Part shown: one piece after another, positions 55,583 through 63,964 of the stretch
Layout of the letters: every line of letters begins with the position of its first letter
How positions within the stretch are numbered: position 1 is the stretch's first letter
Assembly (NCBI GenBank): GCA_027669155.1
Contig: JAQEDR010000002.1
Coordinates: forward strand, 61,001 to 125,000
Origin: Peptoniphilaceae bacterium AM52-5BH
Lineage (GTDB): Bacteria > Bacillota > Clostridia > Tissierellales > Peptoniphilaceae
Direction: 5' to 3'
DNA length: 64,000 nucleotides
Notes under the pieces: generated by a model
What the model saw: the letters and a program-made list of their open reading frames with translations, nothing else
Told to the model about the DNA's origin: nothing
Database searches by the model: none
Made by a program: the position numbers and the translations under genes

Positions 55583-55641
55583 GGTTATAATGAGCTCTTA
55601 AGATTAGTTCATTATAACCGGCAAGGAGAAGGTTATAATGA
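55583..55641 (+). promoter_or_regulatory. Translational attenuator of erm(TR)
   Basis: TCATTATAACC (55609-55619) can pair perfectly with GGTTATAATGA at 55583-55593 or with the identical 11-mer at 55631-55641, which contains the erm ATG. The two exclusive 11-bp stems form the on/off switch. Confidence 0.88.
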
Positions 55642-56369
55642 AACAGAAAAACCCGAAAAATACGCAAAATTTCATTACATCTAAAAAGCATGTAAAGGAA
55701 ATATTAAAATATACGAATATCAATAAACAAGATAAAATAATAGAAATTGGGTCAGGAAAAGGACATTTTACCAAGGAACTTGTGGAAATGAGTCAACGGG
55801 TGAATGCTATAGAGATTGATGAAGGTTTATGTCATGCCACGAAAAAAGCAGTTGAACCTTTTCAGAATATAAAAGTTATTCATGAGGATATTTTGAAGTT
55901 TAGCTTTCCTAAAAATACAGACTATAAAATATTTGGTAATATTCCCTACAATATTAGTACTGATATTGTAAAAAAGATTGCTTTTGATAGTCAAGCGAAA
56001 TATAGCTACCTTATTGTAGAGAGGGGATTTGCTAAAAGGTTGCAAAATACCCAACGAGCTTTAGGTTTGCTGTTAATGGTGGAAATGGATATAAAAATTC
56101 TTAAAAAAGTGCCACGAGCATATTTTCACCCTAAGCCTAATGTAGATTCTGTATTGATTGTACTTGAAAGGCATAAACCATTTATTTTAAAGAAGGACTA
56201 CAAAAAGTATAGATTTTTCGTTTATAAATGGGTAAACAGGGAATATCATGTTCTTTTTACTAAAAATCAATTAAGACAGGTGCTGAAGCATGCGAATGTT
56301 ACTGATCTTGATAAATTATCCAATGAACAATTTTTGTCTGTTTTCAATAGTTACAAATTATTTCAATAA
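55638..56369 (+). CDS. erm(A): 23S rRNA adenine-N6 dimethyltransferase, Erm(A) class, TR type
   Basis: It methylates A2058 of 23S rRNA and gives macrolide-lincosamide-streptogramin B resistance. 243 residues. SAM motif [16 protein letters not shown], acidic IEIDEGL, catalytic GNIPYNIST and C-terminal FNSYKLF. From memory the sequence matches the streptococcal Erm(TR) type much more closely than staphylococcal Erm(A), for example in the start [29 protein letters not shown] is the ribosome site controlled by the attenuator. The gene is intact with its full leader, so inducible expression is expected. Confidence 0.95.
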   Translation: MKQKNPKNTQNFITSKKHVKEILKYTNINKQDKIIEIGSGKGHFTKELVEMSQRVNAIEIDEGLCHATKKAVEPFQNIKVIHEDILKFSFPKNTDYKIFGNIPYNISTDIVKKIAFDSQAKYSYLIVERGFAKRLQNTQRALGLLLMVEMDIKILKKVPRAYFHPKPNVDSVLIVLERHKPFILKKDYKKYRFFVYKWVNREYHVLFTKNQLRQVLKHANVTDLDKLSNEQFLSVFNSYKLFQ

Positions 56370-56380
56370 ATTAAAAATAA

Positions 56381-56420
56381 TTAAGCGTTCTCTAACTTTA
56401 AGAGAACGCTTAATCTTATT
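56381..56420 (+). terminator. Terminator of erm(TR)
   Basis: A perfect 13-bp stem TTAAGCGTTCTCT / AGAGAACGCTTAA with a 7-base loop, then a T-rich tail. Confidence 0.88.
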
Positions 56421-56635
56421 ACATTGAAAAATGCATTCTATTATTTTCAATTATTATGATATAACATAACTATCATTTTACTTATTTGCATATTTGCACG
56501 AAAATATAGTTATCGACGACTATTCTGATAATAGCAACTAATATAGTCAATGATAACTCAAAATTTATTGATATAGTAGGTATATGTGCAACTAATTAAT
56601 GAAGAAATAATATTTAAAGGAATTTGAAATGTAGC
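56421..56635. other. AT-rich non-coding stretch after erm
   Basis: No open frame with a start and ribosome site. Only short weak hairpins are visible. Confidence 0.4.
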
Positions 56636-56678
56636 AAATAGATGTATTAGAATATCTGATATTCTAATACATCTATTT
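56636..56678. repeat. Perfect 20-bp inverted repeat
   Basis: Arms 56636-56655 and 56659-56678 are exact reverse complements around a CTG loop. There is no long T-run, so it may be a terminator remnant, a protein-binding palindrome or a cruciform. Confidence 0.75.
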
Positions 56679-56713
56679 GTATATAAATCAAGATTAAATA
56701 TCGAGAATATGGT

Positions 56714-56760
56714 GGCGAAGTTTAGGTCAACTAAAGACCAATAAACTTCGTCATTTTTTT
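56714..56760 (+). terminator. Terminator just before the next gene
   Basis: CGAAGTTTA / TAAACTTCG with inner GGTC / GACC, followed by seven Ts. It ends where the next open frame begins, so it may act as a leader attenuator. Confidence 0.7.
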
Positions 56761-56793
56761 ATGCTTAAAAATAGAAAGAAAGGATTGGGAACA

Positions 56794-57483
56794 ATGTCAA
56801 AATTATTTATGTATGGTACATCCTTGGAAGGAATAGAGCAATTGATGGTTATGGTTCCAAATTTCCAGCCAAGAGGAAATGGAATAATCATCAATAATTA
56901 TTTTAATTGCCAAGGGGGTGATGGAGATTGCAAGATTGGTGTGATTAATGTTGATGATGATTGTAAGGAGTGTGGACACATTGGTTCAAACTTCAAAATC
57001 AATGTGGATAGATGTAGATATAAGGATCTAGTCAGAGAGTGCTTTGGAAAGATAAATAATTATTATTTAAAGGAAAGATTAGAAAGTCTAGCAAATAATT
57101 TCAAGGGGGAAATCTTTTTAAATCATAACCACAAAGAAAGATTCTATAATTTTCTTCGAAACCAAGATCTAGATATTCATGATATATCCCCAAGATTTAT
57201 TGCTATCCTATTTTTACTTACTGCCGATGAAAATCTATGGAAGGTTTCTGAAAATCATATTTTAAATGTTAAGTTTGGCTTAAAACAAATATGTCTTCGG
57301 GATATAGATACCAATGGCTATGCCTTATACCAAACTGCAAAGACCCTATCAACTGGAAAGGAGTGTATAAGAATCAATGAGCTAGCAGATAGGGAATTAA
57401 TAGATGACTATATATTTAAATCAATAATTAACTCTGCCTTAATCAATAGATACGGGACAGAGTTATTTTTAATTAATAAATAG
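56794..57483 (+). CDS. Conjugative-element accessory protein, DUF6075-like part
   Basis: 229 residues from ATG 56794, preceded by AAAGGATTGGG; the upstream ATG 56761 abuts the terminator. The first 75 residues contain several cysteines (NCQGG, DCKIG, DCKECGH), which suggests a small metal site. Residues about 110-165 (NHNHKERFYNFLRNQDLD, then FIAILFLLTADENLW) resemble DUF6075-type proteins seen on Firmicutes conjugative elements. No enzymatic motif is visible. The function is unknown. Confidence 0.65.
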   Translation: MSKLFMYGTSLEGIEQLMVMVPNFQPRGNGIIINNYFNCQGGDGDCKIGVINVDDDCKECGHIGSNFKINVDRCRYKDLVRECFGKINNYYLKERLESLANNFKGEIFLNHNHKERFYNFLRNQDLDIHDISPRFIAILFLLTADENLWKVSENHILNVKFGLKQICLRDIDTNGYALYQTAKTLSTGKECIRINELADRELIDDYIFKSIINSALINRYGTELFLINK

Positions 57484-57498
57484 AATGGAGGAAAAAGA

Positions 57499-57999
57499 TT
57501 GAATATAACTATTAAAAAATCAAGGGATGATGATAAAAGAAAAACCATATGGATTCCAATGGAGGAAGATAAACTACAAGAGGTATGCAATGAATTAGGA
57601 ATAGAAATGAGTACAAGGTCAAACTGTTATATAGAAGGCAGTAGGGATGAAAGATTTTCAAATATACTGGCTGATAAAAATGTAAATATAGATGAACTAA
57701 ACTATTTAATGAAAAGATTTGATGGGTTCAGTCCAAGGGAAATAGAAAAGTTTTGTGCTGCGACCTTTACAGAAGAACCTAATACAATGGCAGATTTAGT
57801 AAGCCTAAGTTTCAACTTGCATTGCTATAGCCTTATAAATAACTTCAGCGATTTTGATAAGCTAGGCAAGGATCTATATTAAACTGAGAAAATGGCAGTA
57901 GCAACTAAAGAATTAGATGAACTAGATGGAGAAGAATATGCAATGGAAGTAATAAAAAACAATAAAAGTGCTAGAGTAACTCCTTATTTCGTCTTTTGA
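57499..57999 (+). pseudogene. Conjugative-element (antirestriction/YodL-like) gene broken by a nonsense codon
   Basis: It starts at TTG 57499 after GGAGG. 127 codons are intact (DELNYLMKRFDGFSPREIEKF, then ADLVSLSFNLHCYSLI), which resembles the N-terminal part of antirestriction/YodL-type proteins on ICEs. TAA at 57880-57882 interrupts, but the same frame goes on (TEKMAVATKELDELDGEEYA) to TGA at 57997. There it meets unrelated very AT-rich sequence, so the 3' part is lost. The family name is tentative. Confidence 0.55.
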
Positions 58000-58529
58000 C
58001 TCATCAAGTATTTTTAATATTCTTGGTGCCTATTTTTGTATTAAATGTAATAAATGAAAAGTTTATATGTATACAGAAAGACTATATGGTAATATATTCA
58101 ATTAACGAGAAAAAGAATATTAGAAAGATATTTTATATTATTTTGGGGACTGAATTAATATTTTATATTTTGGGACAAATTTTTTTTCAAGGAATTAATT
58201 ATTTTATAACAGGTGAAGTGTATTTAATTAGTATTAAGTTTAATGTATTAACAATTTTAGAAATTCTATCTGCAAGTTATATAGTTCTATCTATTTTATT
58301 ACTATTAAAAAAGGATTTGTTTACTTATATAAACTATTACATTTTATTAATGGTACTTTTAGTAGTTAATAGTGGATATATTACATTTCCGATGACTATA
58401 AAAGTTTTAAGTTTACTACAACATGATTATATAAAACTACTACTATCAAGAACATTTTTGTTTTTGTTAACCTTCTTTATTTTTAAAATGTCTCTTAAAA
58501 GATATAGTAGTAAATTTTATGGTGGATAA
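57996..58529 (+). CDS. AT-rich multi-helix membrane protein, possibly 5' truncated
   Basis: 177 residues from TTG 57996 with five or six hydrophobic helices and no motif I recognise. No ribosome site precedes it, and it abuts the broken gene upstream. It may therefore be the 3' part of a longer permease-like protein. Its stop lies two bases before the next gene. Confidence 0.5.
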   Translation: MTHQVFLIFLVPIFVLNVINEKFICIQKDYMVIYSINEKKNIRKIFYIILGTELIFYILGQIFFQGINYFITGEVYLISIKFNVLTILEILSASYIVLSILLLLKKDLFTYINYYILLMVLLVVNSGYITFPMTIKVLSLLQHDYIKLLLSRTFLFLLTFFIFKMSLKRYSSKFYGG

Positions 58530-58531
58530 TA

Positions 58532-58861
58532 ATGGATAAATTGGCATATATTGGAGTTATAAATCATGATGAAAATGTTGAATATCCATTAAATTTTTCC
58601 AGTGATGGTATTTATGAAGTTGTTTGTAAATTTAATGGTGGATGTGAAATAAAAATCAAATCAAGTAATTATATAGATGCTCATGAAATTCATAAAGATT
58701 ATTATAAATTTCACATTAATGTTTTTCTGCCAATTATTGGACTAATAGGTTTAGTATATGGGGTAAAGGAAAAGGATAAGTTGTTTATGGCATTAAATAT
58801 CCTTTTGATTTTATTACTTCCTATAACAATGTTCGTAGGTCATCTAGTAGGATCTCCTTAA
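58532..58861 (+). CDS. Small two-helix membrane protein of unknown function
   Basis: 109 residues. A soluble N-terminal half with several Lys/Asn-rich strands is followed by two hydrophobic helices (about 66-80 and 85-105). GGTGGATAATA precedes the ATG. It is coupled to the membrane gene before it. The pair resembles immunity-type cargo by layout only. Confidence 0.55.
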   Translation: MDKLAYIGVINHDENVEYPLNFSSDGIYEVVCKFNGGCEIKIKSSNYIDAHEIHKDYYKFHINVFLPIIGLIGLVYGVKEKDKLFMALNILLILLLPITMFVGHLVGSP

Positions 58862-59333
58862 GTAATATAATAAGCTTAGAGTAAAATTTTGTAAATAATC
58901 TTAAAAAGATATAAGTTTATCTGCTTATAGCATTTTATCTCTCCACTTCCTTCCCATAAGTGATTTTCATAGTTTTTCCTATACTGAAAAAGGTCAGAAA
59001 ATTCTTCTTTATTCAAAGAATGCTCTTGCATAAGGGTATTCTTTTTTATTGCAACTTATCGAGTCTGATTAATATTTCTTTTATGTTTGGTAATATTTTA
59101 TAGATTTCTAAAATTTCATTAGTAGCTATTTTATAAATAGAAAGTTCGATATAATACTTCTCTGTAAATTGGTTTTATTCAGTTTTTTTACATTTTTATA
59201 CTTCATGATGTAAGATCTTTATTTCAGTTTCAATTTTTTAAAATTTATTCAGTGGATGTTGTATATCATAAGAAAATAACTAGCTTTAAATCAATTTCTC
59301 CAAACCTAGATTTTATATCTACATCTATTTATT
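58862..59333. other. AT-rich intergenic stretch
   Basis: No intact gene on either strand. It holds a terminator at 59015-59047 between the membrane pair and the convergent tyrosine recombinase gene. Confidence 0.5.
59015..59047 (+). terminator. Terminator after the membrane-protein pair
   Basis: AAAGAAT / ATTCTTT with inner CTCTT / AAGGG (one G-T pair), followed by a T-run. Confidence 0.7.
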
Positions 59334-60314
59334 TTAGTACAGATAAGATTGAGCGATTACATCAATACGATTATGTCCTAAGTATTTGCTGGTTATTAAC
59401 ATAGCTTTTCGATCTAATATTTCTCCAGCTCTATCATTTCTCATGATGTATCTTTCTCCTCCTTCTGAAATTAAACCACCAGGTATTTCATCTATTGGTC
59501 TTGCATAATGATTATAAATTCTCTTGGCGTATACTGCTCTGTAGTGGTGGTTGTCATAATGAGAAGGTAATTTTGGTGCTATTTTAAGCTCTCCAGCTTC
59601 TTTAAAAATATTTATTATTTCATCTGTTTCTTCTTTATCTTTGCCCATGATTAAAGCTAAGCGTTTTTTTCCACCTTTTCCTTGTCTAACTTTTACATAA
59701 TATTTTCCGTTGATTTCTTTTAAATCAACCCCTCTTACAGCTTCCATTTCTTTTTTTCTTAATCCTGTAGAGCTTGTTATTTTAGAAAATTTTCTTTCTA
59801 GCTCTTCTGATATGTGTTTATCTCTTTTAGCTTCATATCGACTTCTTTTAATTGATTTTCTTGTCCTTGGAGCTGTCGCTATAAAGTTTGTAGATGATGT
59901 TCTTAAAACCTTTGCTATAGCTGATTTAGATGTGCTAATTGAGTAAGCAGATAAGTCTTGATTTGTTAAGTTTTTCAGATATTCATTTACGTGTTCTGTT
60001 TTAACTTGTTGCATTTTCTTTATTTCAGGATAATTTTCTTTCAAAAATTCTGCAAATTTATAACATTGTTTTTTGTATGTCTTATAAGTTGTAACGCTAT
60101 AAATTTTATTTATTGTTGTAGTTGATAAATCATTTTTATCGTCATTTCTTGATGTACTCATACCATCATTTAACATTTTTGTTAATCTATCATAAATCTG
60201 ATTTTTTAAAATATATTTTTGCTTTCTTTTATCCCATTTTTTAGTCTTTTTATCTTCTTCATCTATTATTCCAAATGATTTGTTAAAAACTTCGTTTGTG
60301 ATATTAAATGACAT
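59334..60314 (-). CDS. Tyrosine recombinase/integrase
   Basis: 326 residues. A SAM-like core-binding domain (about 75-160) is followed by a catalytic domain. Arg is in TGLRKKEMEAV, Lys in QGKGGKKR, His-Arg in HHYRAVYA, the second His in YLGHNRIDV and the Tyr nucleophile in the final QSYLY. A GAAAGGAGCATTTT site precedes the ATG. The gene opposes the serine recombinase in the same island. An array of hairpins lies in its 5' region. It may be a plasmid- or ICE-derived resolvase/integrase; the target is unknown. Confidence 0.88.
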   Translation of the reverse strand: MSFNITNEVFNKSFGIIDEEDKKTKKWDKRKQKYILKNQIYDRLTKMLNDGMSTSRNDDKNDLSTTTINKIYSVTTYKTYKKQCYKFAEFLKENYPEIKKMQQVKTEHVNEYLKNLTNQDLSAYSISTSKSAIAKVLRTSSTNFIATAPRTRKSIKRSRYEAKRDKHISEELERKFSKITSSTGLRKKEMEAVRGVDLKEINGKYYVKVRQGKGGKKRLALIMGKDKEETDEIINIFKEAGELKIAPKLPSHYDNHHYRAVYAKRIYNHYARPIDEIPGGLISEGGERYIMRNDRAGEILDRKAMLITSKYLGHNRIDVIAQSYLY

Positions 60315-60374
60315 AAAATGCTCCTTTCAAATATATAACTATCTTTTTTAAATTAAAGCTCTTAAAAGCAATTC

Positions 60375-60571
60375 TAGAGCCTTATTTGCTACTCTAATTG
60401 TTAAGACTAAGCTTTTTATACTACCGAGTCCGTAGAAGCTTCTAAGTTGTCTAATTTAAGACAAAACACATTTTTTAAAGAGCTTGGCTTGCTCTAAAGT
60501 ACACATTTTTAAGTTGATAGCTTGGTTTGCTATTAATTTTATAAGAGTATAGAGATACTCTTACATTTTTT
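60375..60571. repeat. Array of short hairpins upstream of the tyrosine recombinase
   Basis: Stems: TAGAG/CTCTA (60375-60396), TTGTCT/AGACAA (60447-60464), AGAGC/GCTCT with loop TTGGCTT (60479-60495), ATAGC/GCTAT with loop TTGGTTT (60517-60533) and TAAGAGTAT/ATACTCTTA (60542-60563). ACATTTTT follows three of them (60468, 60503, 60563). The third and fourth hairpins differ by a compensated G-C to T-A pair. Confidence 0.65.
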
Positions 60572-60767
60572 CCATATTAAATCTTTCACTCTTTTAATCT
60601 TTTTTGTTTTTCCTCACGCCATAATTTCCAACTTCCTTTTTTTGTTTCCTCATTTTTTATCACTTCCTTTTTTGTTTTCTCCATGCCATCAATCTTCTAT
60701 CTATAATTTGTCAGAAAGGGACCTTAATAACAAAAGAGTTTAAAAACTTATCCTTGGTAAATACCCC
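60572..60767. other. Pyrimidine-rich spacer
   Basis: Plus strand runs of CTTTT/TTTCCT-like sequence (60590-60690) and no gene. On the minus strand this reads as many GGAAA/AAAGGAAG repeats without a following start codon in a useful frame. Confidence 0.35.
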
Positions 60768-60813
60768 AAATCTGTTTATACGTCCATAAATGGAGCGTAT
60801 AAACAGATTTTTT
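60768..60813 (+). terminator. Strong terminator with a palindromic loop
   Basis: The 15-bp perfect stem AAATCTGTTTATACG / CGTATAAACAGATTT ends in six Ts. The 13-base loop itself contains CCAT-AA-ATGG. Confidence 0.85.
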
Positions 60814-60919
60814 GTGAGTAAATAAATTAATAGTATTTTTGTAAATTAGATCATTAAGTAAGTTCTAAAAAATTTTCTGACATATACAAGTTGAAATTAA
60901 AATATCGGAGGATTTTAAC

Positions 60920-61084
60920 TTGGATAATATGTCAAATAAAAATAATCCATTAGATTCTTTGGCTGTGCTTCTTCAGGAATTAATAGAAAAGTATGCAGAT
61001 CAAATAGACTTTGAAAAATTGGAAGTGCCGCCAAGACATTCAGACAAAAATAAAAATGAGGATAATATTAATTCGTCGGATTAG
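60920..61084 (+). CDS. Small acidic protein upstream of the serine recombinase
   Basis: 54 residues from TTG 60920, eight bases after GGAGG: MDNMSNKNNPLDSLAVLLQE and on to a Ser-Asp end. One amphipathic helix (about 10-32) precedes a polar tail. It could be a recombination directionality or control factor by position, but no motif shows this. Confidence 0.55.
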   Translation: MDNMSNKNNPLDSLAVLLQELIEKYADQIDFEKLEVPPRHSDKNKNEDNINSSD

Positions 61085-61093
61085 GCTACTGCA

Positions 61094-61123
61094 TTGACTT
61101 TTATATTATGATTTATGTAAAAT
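61094..61123 (+). promoter_or_regulatory. Promoter of the serine recombinase
   Basis: TTGACT (61094-61099), 18 bases, TAAAAT (61118-61123). Confidence 0.6.
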
Positions 61124-61171
61124 ATAGGTATAACTATAACGTGAAAATATGTCCAAACTAAAGGTGGAAAA

Positions 61172-62848
61172 ATGAAAAATAAAAAGGCGTATGTATATAC
61201 AAGAGTGTCAACATCTATGCAAATTGACGGCTACTCACTTGATGCCCAGGAAGAACGAATAAAGCAGTATGCAAAAGCTTATGATATAGAAATAATAAAA
61301 ACCTATAAAGATGCTGGAAAATCAGGAACATCTATCACAGGTAGAAATAAATTCATAGCTATGCTTAATGATATAGAAGCGGAAAAAGATAAAGTTGATT
61401 ATGTAATGGTTTTTAAATTATCTAGATTTGGAAGAAATGCAGCAGATGTATTGCAGTCATTACAAGTCATGGAAAATCATAATGTAAATCTGATTTGTGT
61501 TGATGATAGTTTATATAGTTCTAAAGATTCTGGAAAGCTTGTTATAACAATTCTTTCAGCAGTAGCAGAAATGGAACGTGAAAATATACTTTCTCAAACT
61601 ATGGAAGGTCGAAAACAAAAGGCTAGAGAAGGTAAATGGAATGGTGGTTTTGCTCCAATTGGCTATTCCTTAGATAATGGAGAATTAGTTGTTAATGAAG
61701 AAGAAGCTAAAGCAGTAAGGATGATTTTTGATTTATATGCTAATTCAGATATGGGAGCCAATGGAGTATCTAAGTATTTAGTTTCTTTAGGTATTAATAA
61801 ACCTATAAGACAAAATGGCAAGAATCCATATTTTTCAGCTAGTTTAATAAGACAAATATTGGACAATCCTGTATATAATGGGAAAATTGCATATGGAAGA
61901 AGAAAAACGATTAAAGATAAAACTACTGGTAAAATTAAATTAGAAAAATCTGATCATTATATTATAGCTCAAGGAAATCATGAACCTTTAATTGACGATG
62001 AGTTGTGGAATGAAGTACAGGAAAAAAGAAAATCTCAAGCTAAAAAGTATGAAAAGGTAAATAGAGGAAAAGATGAAAGAGTTCATATCTTATCAAATCT
62101 AATAAAATGCCCATATTGTGGTGCTGGTTTATATGGAAATAAAAGCCGAAAACGTAATAAAAACAAAGAAGGAGAGCATTACAAAGATTATTACTATTAC
62201 GGTTGCAAACATCGACAAATGATGAATGGAAATACATGTACTTTTAATAAACAAATTAGGGCTGAATTAATTGAAAAAGAAGTAGAAACAATAATTACTC
62301 AAATAGTTAGCAATCCTACTTTTGCCAAAAAAATTGAAGAAAAAATCAATATTCAAATAGACACTAAAGAAATTGACGAAGTTATTAATAAGTACTTAGC
62401 GAAGATTAGGCAATTAACAGGTACAAAAGCATCACTAATTAATCAAATAGACTCTTTAAATTTTGAAGATAAACATTATGATAGAAAATATACTGATTTA
62501 AATCTCAGACTTGATGCAATATATGATCAGTTAGAATATGCTGAAATGCAGTTAAATGATAGCGAAAAAAGGAAAGAGGCAATCCTGGAAGAAAAAATAA
62601 CTTCTGATAATATTTATAAAATCCTTGTTAATTTTAATAGCCTTTATACAGTCCTTTCAGATATCGACAAGAAGAGATTACTTAATGAATTGATAGAAGA
62701 AATTCAAATCTATGACGAAAAACCTAAAAATGCAACTTGGATAAAATCGGTTGTTTTCAAGCTTCCGCTTATAGATCATGACCTTGATTATAGTTTGGAC
62801 AAAATAGATAATGTCGAGACGGTTGTATTGATGTCAAGAATAAATTAG
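61172..62848 (+). CDS. Large serine recombinase
   Basis: 558 residues. The resolvase domain (1-150) has catalytic Ser13 in YTRVSTSMQ and the SRFGRNAADVL block. The recombinase domain is at about 165-270. A zinc ribbon follows (CPYCGAGLYG, then GCKH and TCTF cysteines), then a coiled coil (about 390-470). The last 12 codons (NVETVVLMSRIN) are formed by att-like site B and mirror the end of RlmD-type proteins. It is the probable integrase of the island. AAAGGTGG precedes the ATG. Confidence 0.93.
   Translation: MKNKKAYVYTRVSTSMQIDGYSLDAQEERIKQYAKAYDIEIIKTYKDAGKSGTSITGRNKFIAMLNDIEAEKDKVDYVMVFKLSRFGRNAADVLQSLQVMENHNVNLICVDDSLYSSKDSGKLVITILSAVAEMERENILSQTMEGRKQKAREGKWNGGFAPIGYSLDNGELVVNEEEAKAVRMIFDLYANSDMGANGVSKYLVSLGINKPIRQNGKNPYFSASLIRQILDNPVYNGKIAYGRRKTIKDKTTGKIKLEKSDHYIIAQGNHEPLIDDELWNEVQEKRKSQAKKYEKVNRGKDERVHILSNLIKCPYCGAGLYGNKSRKRNKNKEGEHYKDYYYYGCKHRQMMNGNTCTFNKQIRAELIEKEVETIITQIVSNPTFAKKIEEKINIQIDTKEIDEVINKYLAKIRQLTGTKASLINQIDSLNFEDKHYDRKYTDLNLRLDAIYDQLEYAEMQLNDSEKRKEAILEEKITSDNIYKILVNFNSLYTVLSDIDKKRLLNELIEEIQIYDEKPKNATWIKSVVFKLPLIDHDLDYSLDKIDNVETVVLMSRIN
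62810..62839 (+). other. Attachment-like site B
   Basis: The 30 bases from ATGTCGAGAC at 62811 match site C (63772 on) at 28 positions and lie in the recombinase 3' end. Confidence 0.6.
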
Positions 62849-62866
62849 AATTTAGGAGGAAAAAGT

Positions 62867-63619
62867 ATGAAATCATATCAAGATATAAATAAAGAAACTA
62901 TAGATAAATGGATTGAAGAAGGATGGGAATGGGCTAAATCAATTTCACATGAAGAATATATTGATGCTAAAAATGGTAATTGGAATGTATTGTTAACACC
63001 AACAGTTCCTGTTCCACATGAATGGATTGGTAATATAAAAGATAAAAAAATATTGGGATTAGCTTCAGGAGGAGGACAACAAATGCCAATATTCAATGCC
63101 TTAGGTGCTAAATGTAGTGTAATTGACTATTCTTCAAAGCAAATTGAATCAGAATATAAAGTTGCAAAAAGGGAAGGTTATACGATAGAAGCAATAGAGG
63201 GTGATATGAGTAAAAAACTTCCATTTAATGATGAGACATTTGACATTGTTTTTCATCCTGTTTCAAATTGTTATGTTGAAGATGTGCAACATATTTTTAA
63301 TGAGGCATATAGAGTGTTAAAAAAAGGAGGTACTTTTCTTGCTGGACTAAATAATGAAATAAACTATATTGTAGACCAAAATGAAAAAGAGATAGTTTGG
63401 AAAATTCCCTTTAATCCACTTAAGGACGAAAAAGCTAAAGAGTTCATGGTTAAAGAAAATGCAGGAATGCAGTTTTCTCATAATATGACAGAGCAGATAG
63501 GTGGGCAATTAAAAGCAGGATTCACACTAGTAGATATTTACGAAGATACCAACGGATTTGGAAGACTACATGAATTGAATATTAAAACTTATATAGCTAC
63601 AAAGTCGATTAAGAAATAA
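62867..63619 (+). CDS. SAM-dependent class I methyltransferase
   Basis: 250 residues. Motif I is ILGLASGGGQQMPIF (about 65-79), followed by the acidic VIDYSS, GDMSKKLPFNDETFDIVFHP and the post-motif EAYRVLKKGG typical of the Methyltransf_11 group. The substrate is unknown; the WGxx/HEW N-terminal region resembles small-molecule methylases, not DNA or rRNA enzymes. AGGAGGAAAAAGT precedes the ATG. It is the only gene between att-like sites B and C. Confidence 0.85.
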   Translation: MKSYQDINKETIDKWIEEGWEWAKSISHEEYIDAKNGNWNVLLTPTVPVPHEWIGNIKDKKILGLASGGGQQMPIFNALGAKCSVIDYSSKQIESEYKVAKREGYTIEAIEGDMSKKLPFNDETFDIVFHPVSNCYVEDVQHIFNEAYRVLKKGGTFLAGLNNEINYIVDQNEKEIVWKIPFNPLKDEKAKEFMVKENAGMQFSHNMTEQIGGQLKAGFTLVDIYEDTNGFGRLHELNIKTYIATKSIKK

Positions 63620-63770
63620 TTTCTAACTTATAAATAATGATAAATTCCAGTTTGTCGAGTTGATACTTTTTAACGATAGCTTCTACTTATCTTTAAAAGA
63701 TTTATGGATATATTCCCACATACGAGGCTTTTTAAAAAAATTAAATTTTATCCATACTGACCACTCAAGC
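63620..63770 (+). other. Intergenic debris before site C
   Basis: It contains AAAAGATTTATGGAT (also present in rlmD near 52487) and then GATATATTCCCACATACGAG, the DMFPHTR-type sequence seen in other relics. About 45 unrelated bases then precede site C, in a different frame. Confidence 0.45.
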
Positions 63771-63806
63771 CATGTCGAGACTGTAGTATTGATGTCAAGA
63801 AAATAA
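63771..63806 (+). other. Attachment-like site C with a displaced gene 3' end
   Basis: Twelve codons read HVETVVLMSRK and stop. This is the normal end of an RlmD/RumA-type methyltransferase, separated from its gene. It marks the right boundary of the island. Confidence 0.6.
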
Positions 63807-63964
63807 AATAAGAGGTCATTATACTGTTGAAACAAGTAGCTTTTAGGATTTAAAAGATCTTAAAAGCCATTTTCCATTAAAAAAATACCTTGTGAGAACG
63901 GTTTGAGTGTAGACTATAACAGAGTATGTTGATACTATAGATGTTTTAGGGGGGAGTGAACAGG
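63807..63964. other. Intergenic region at the right edge
   Basis: No gene. A GGGGGGAGTG site at 63949-63958 precedes the ATG at 63965. Confidence 0.4.

Noticed and set aside
60375-60571. Hairpin array as an integron attC array or CRISPR
   Set aside because: Stems are only 5-9 bp and unequal in spacing, with no cassettes, no IntI insertion domain and no regular repeats or spacers. They fit leader or terminator hairpins better.
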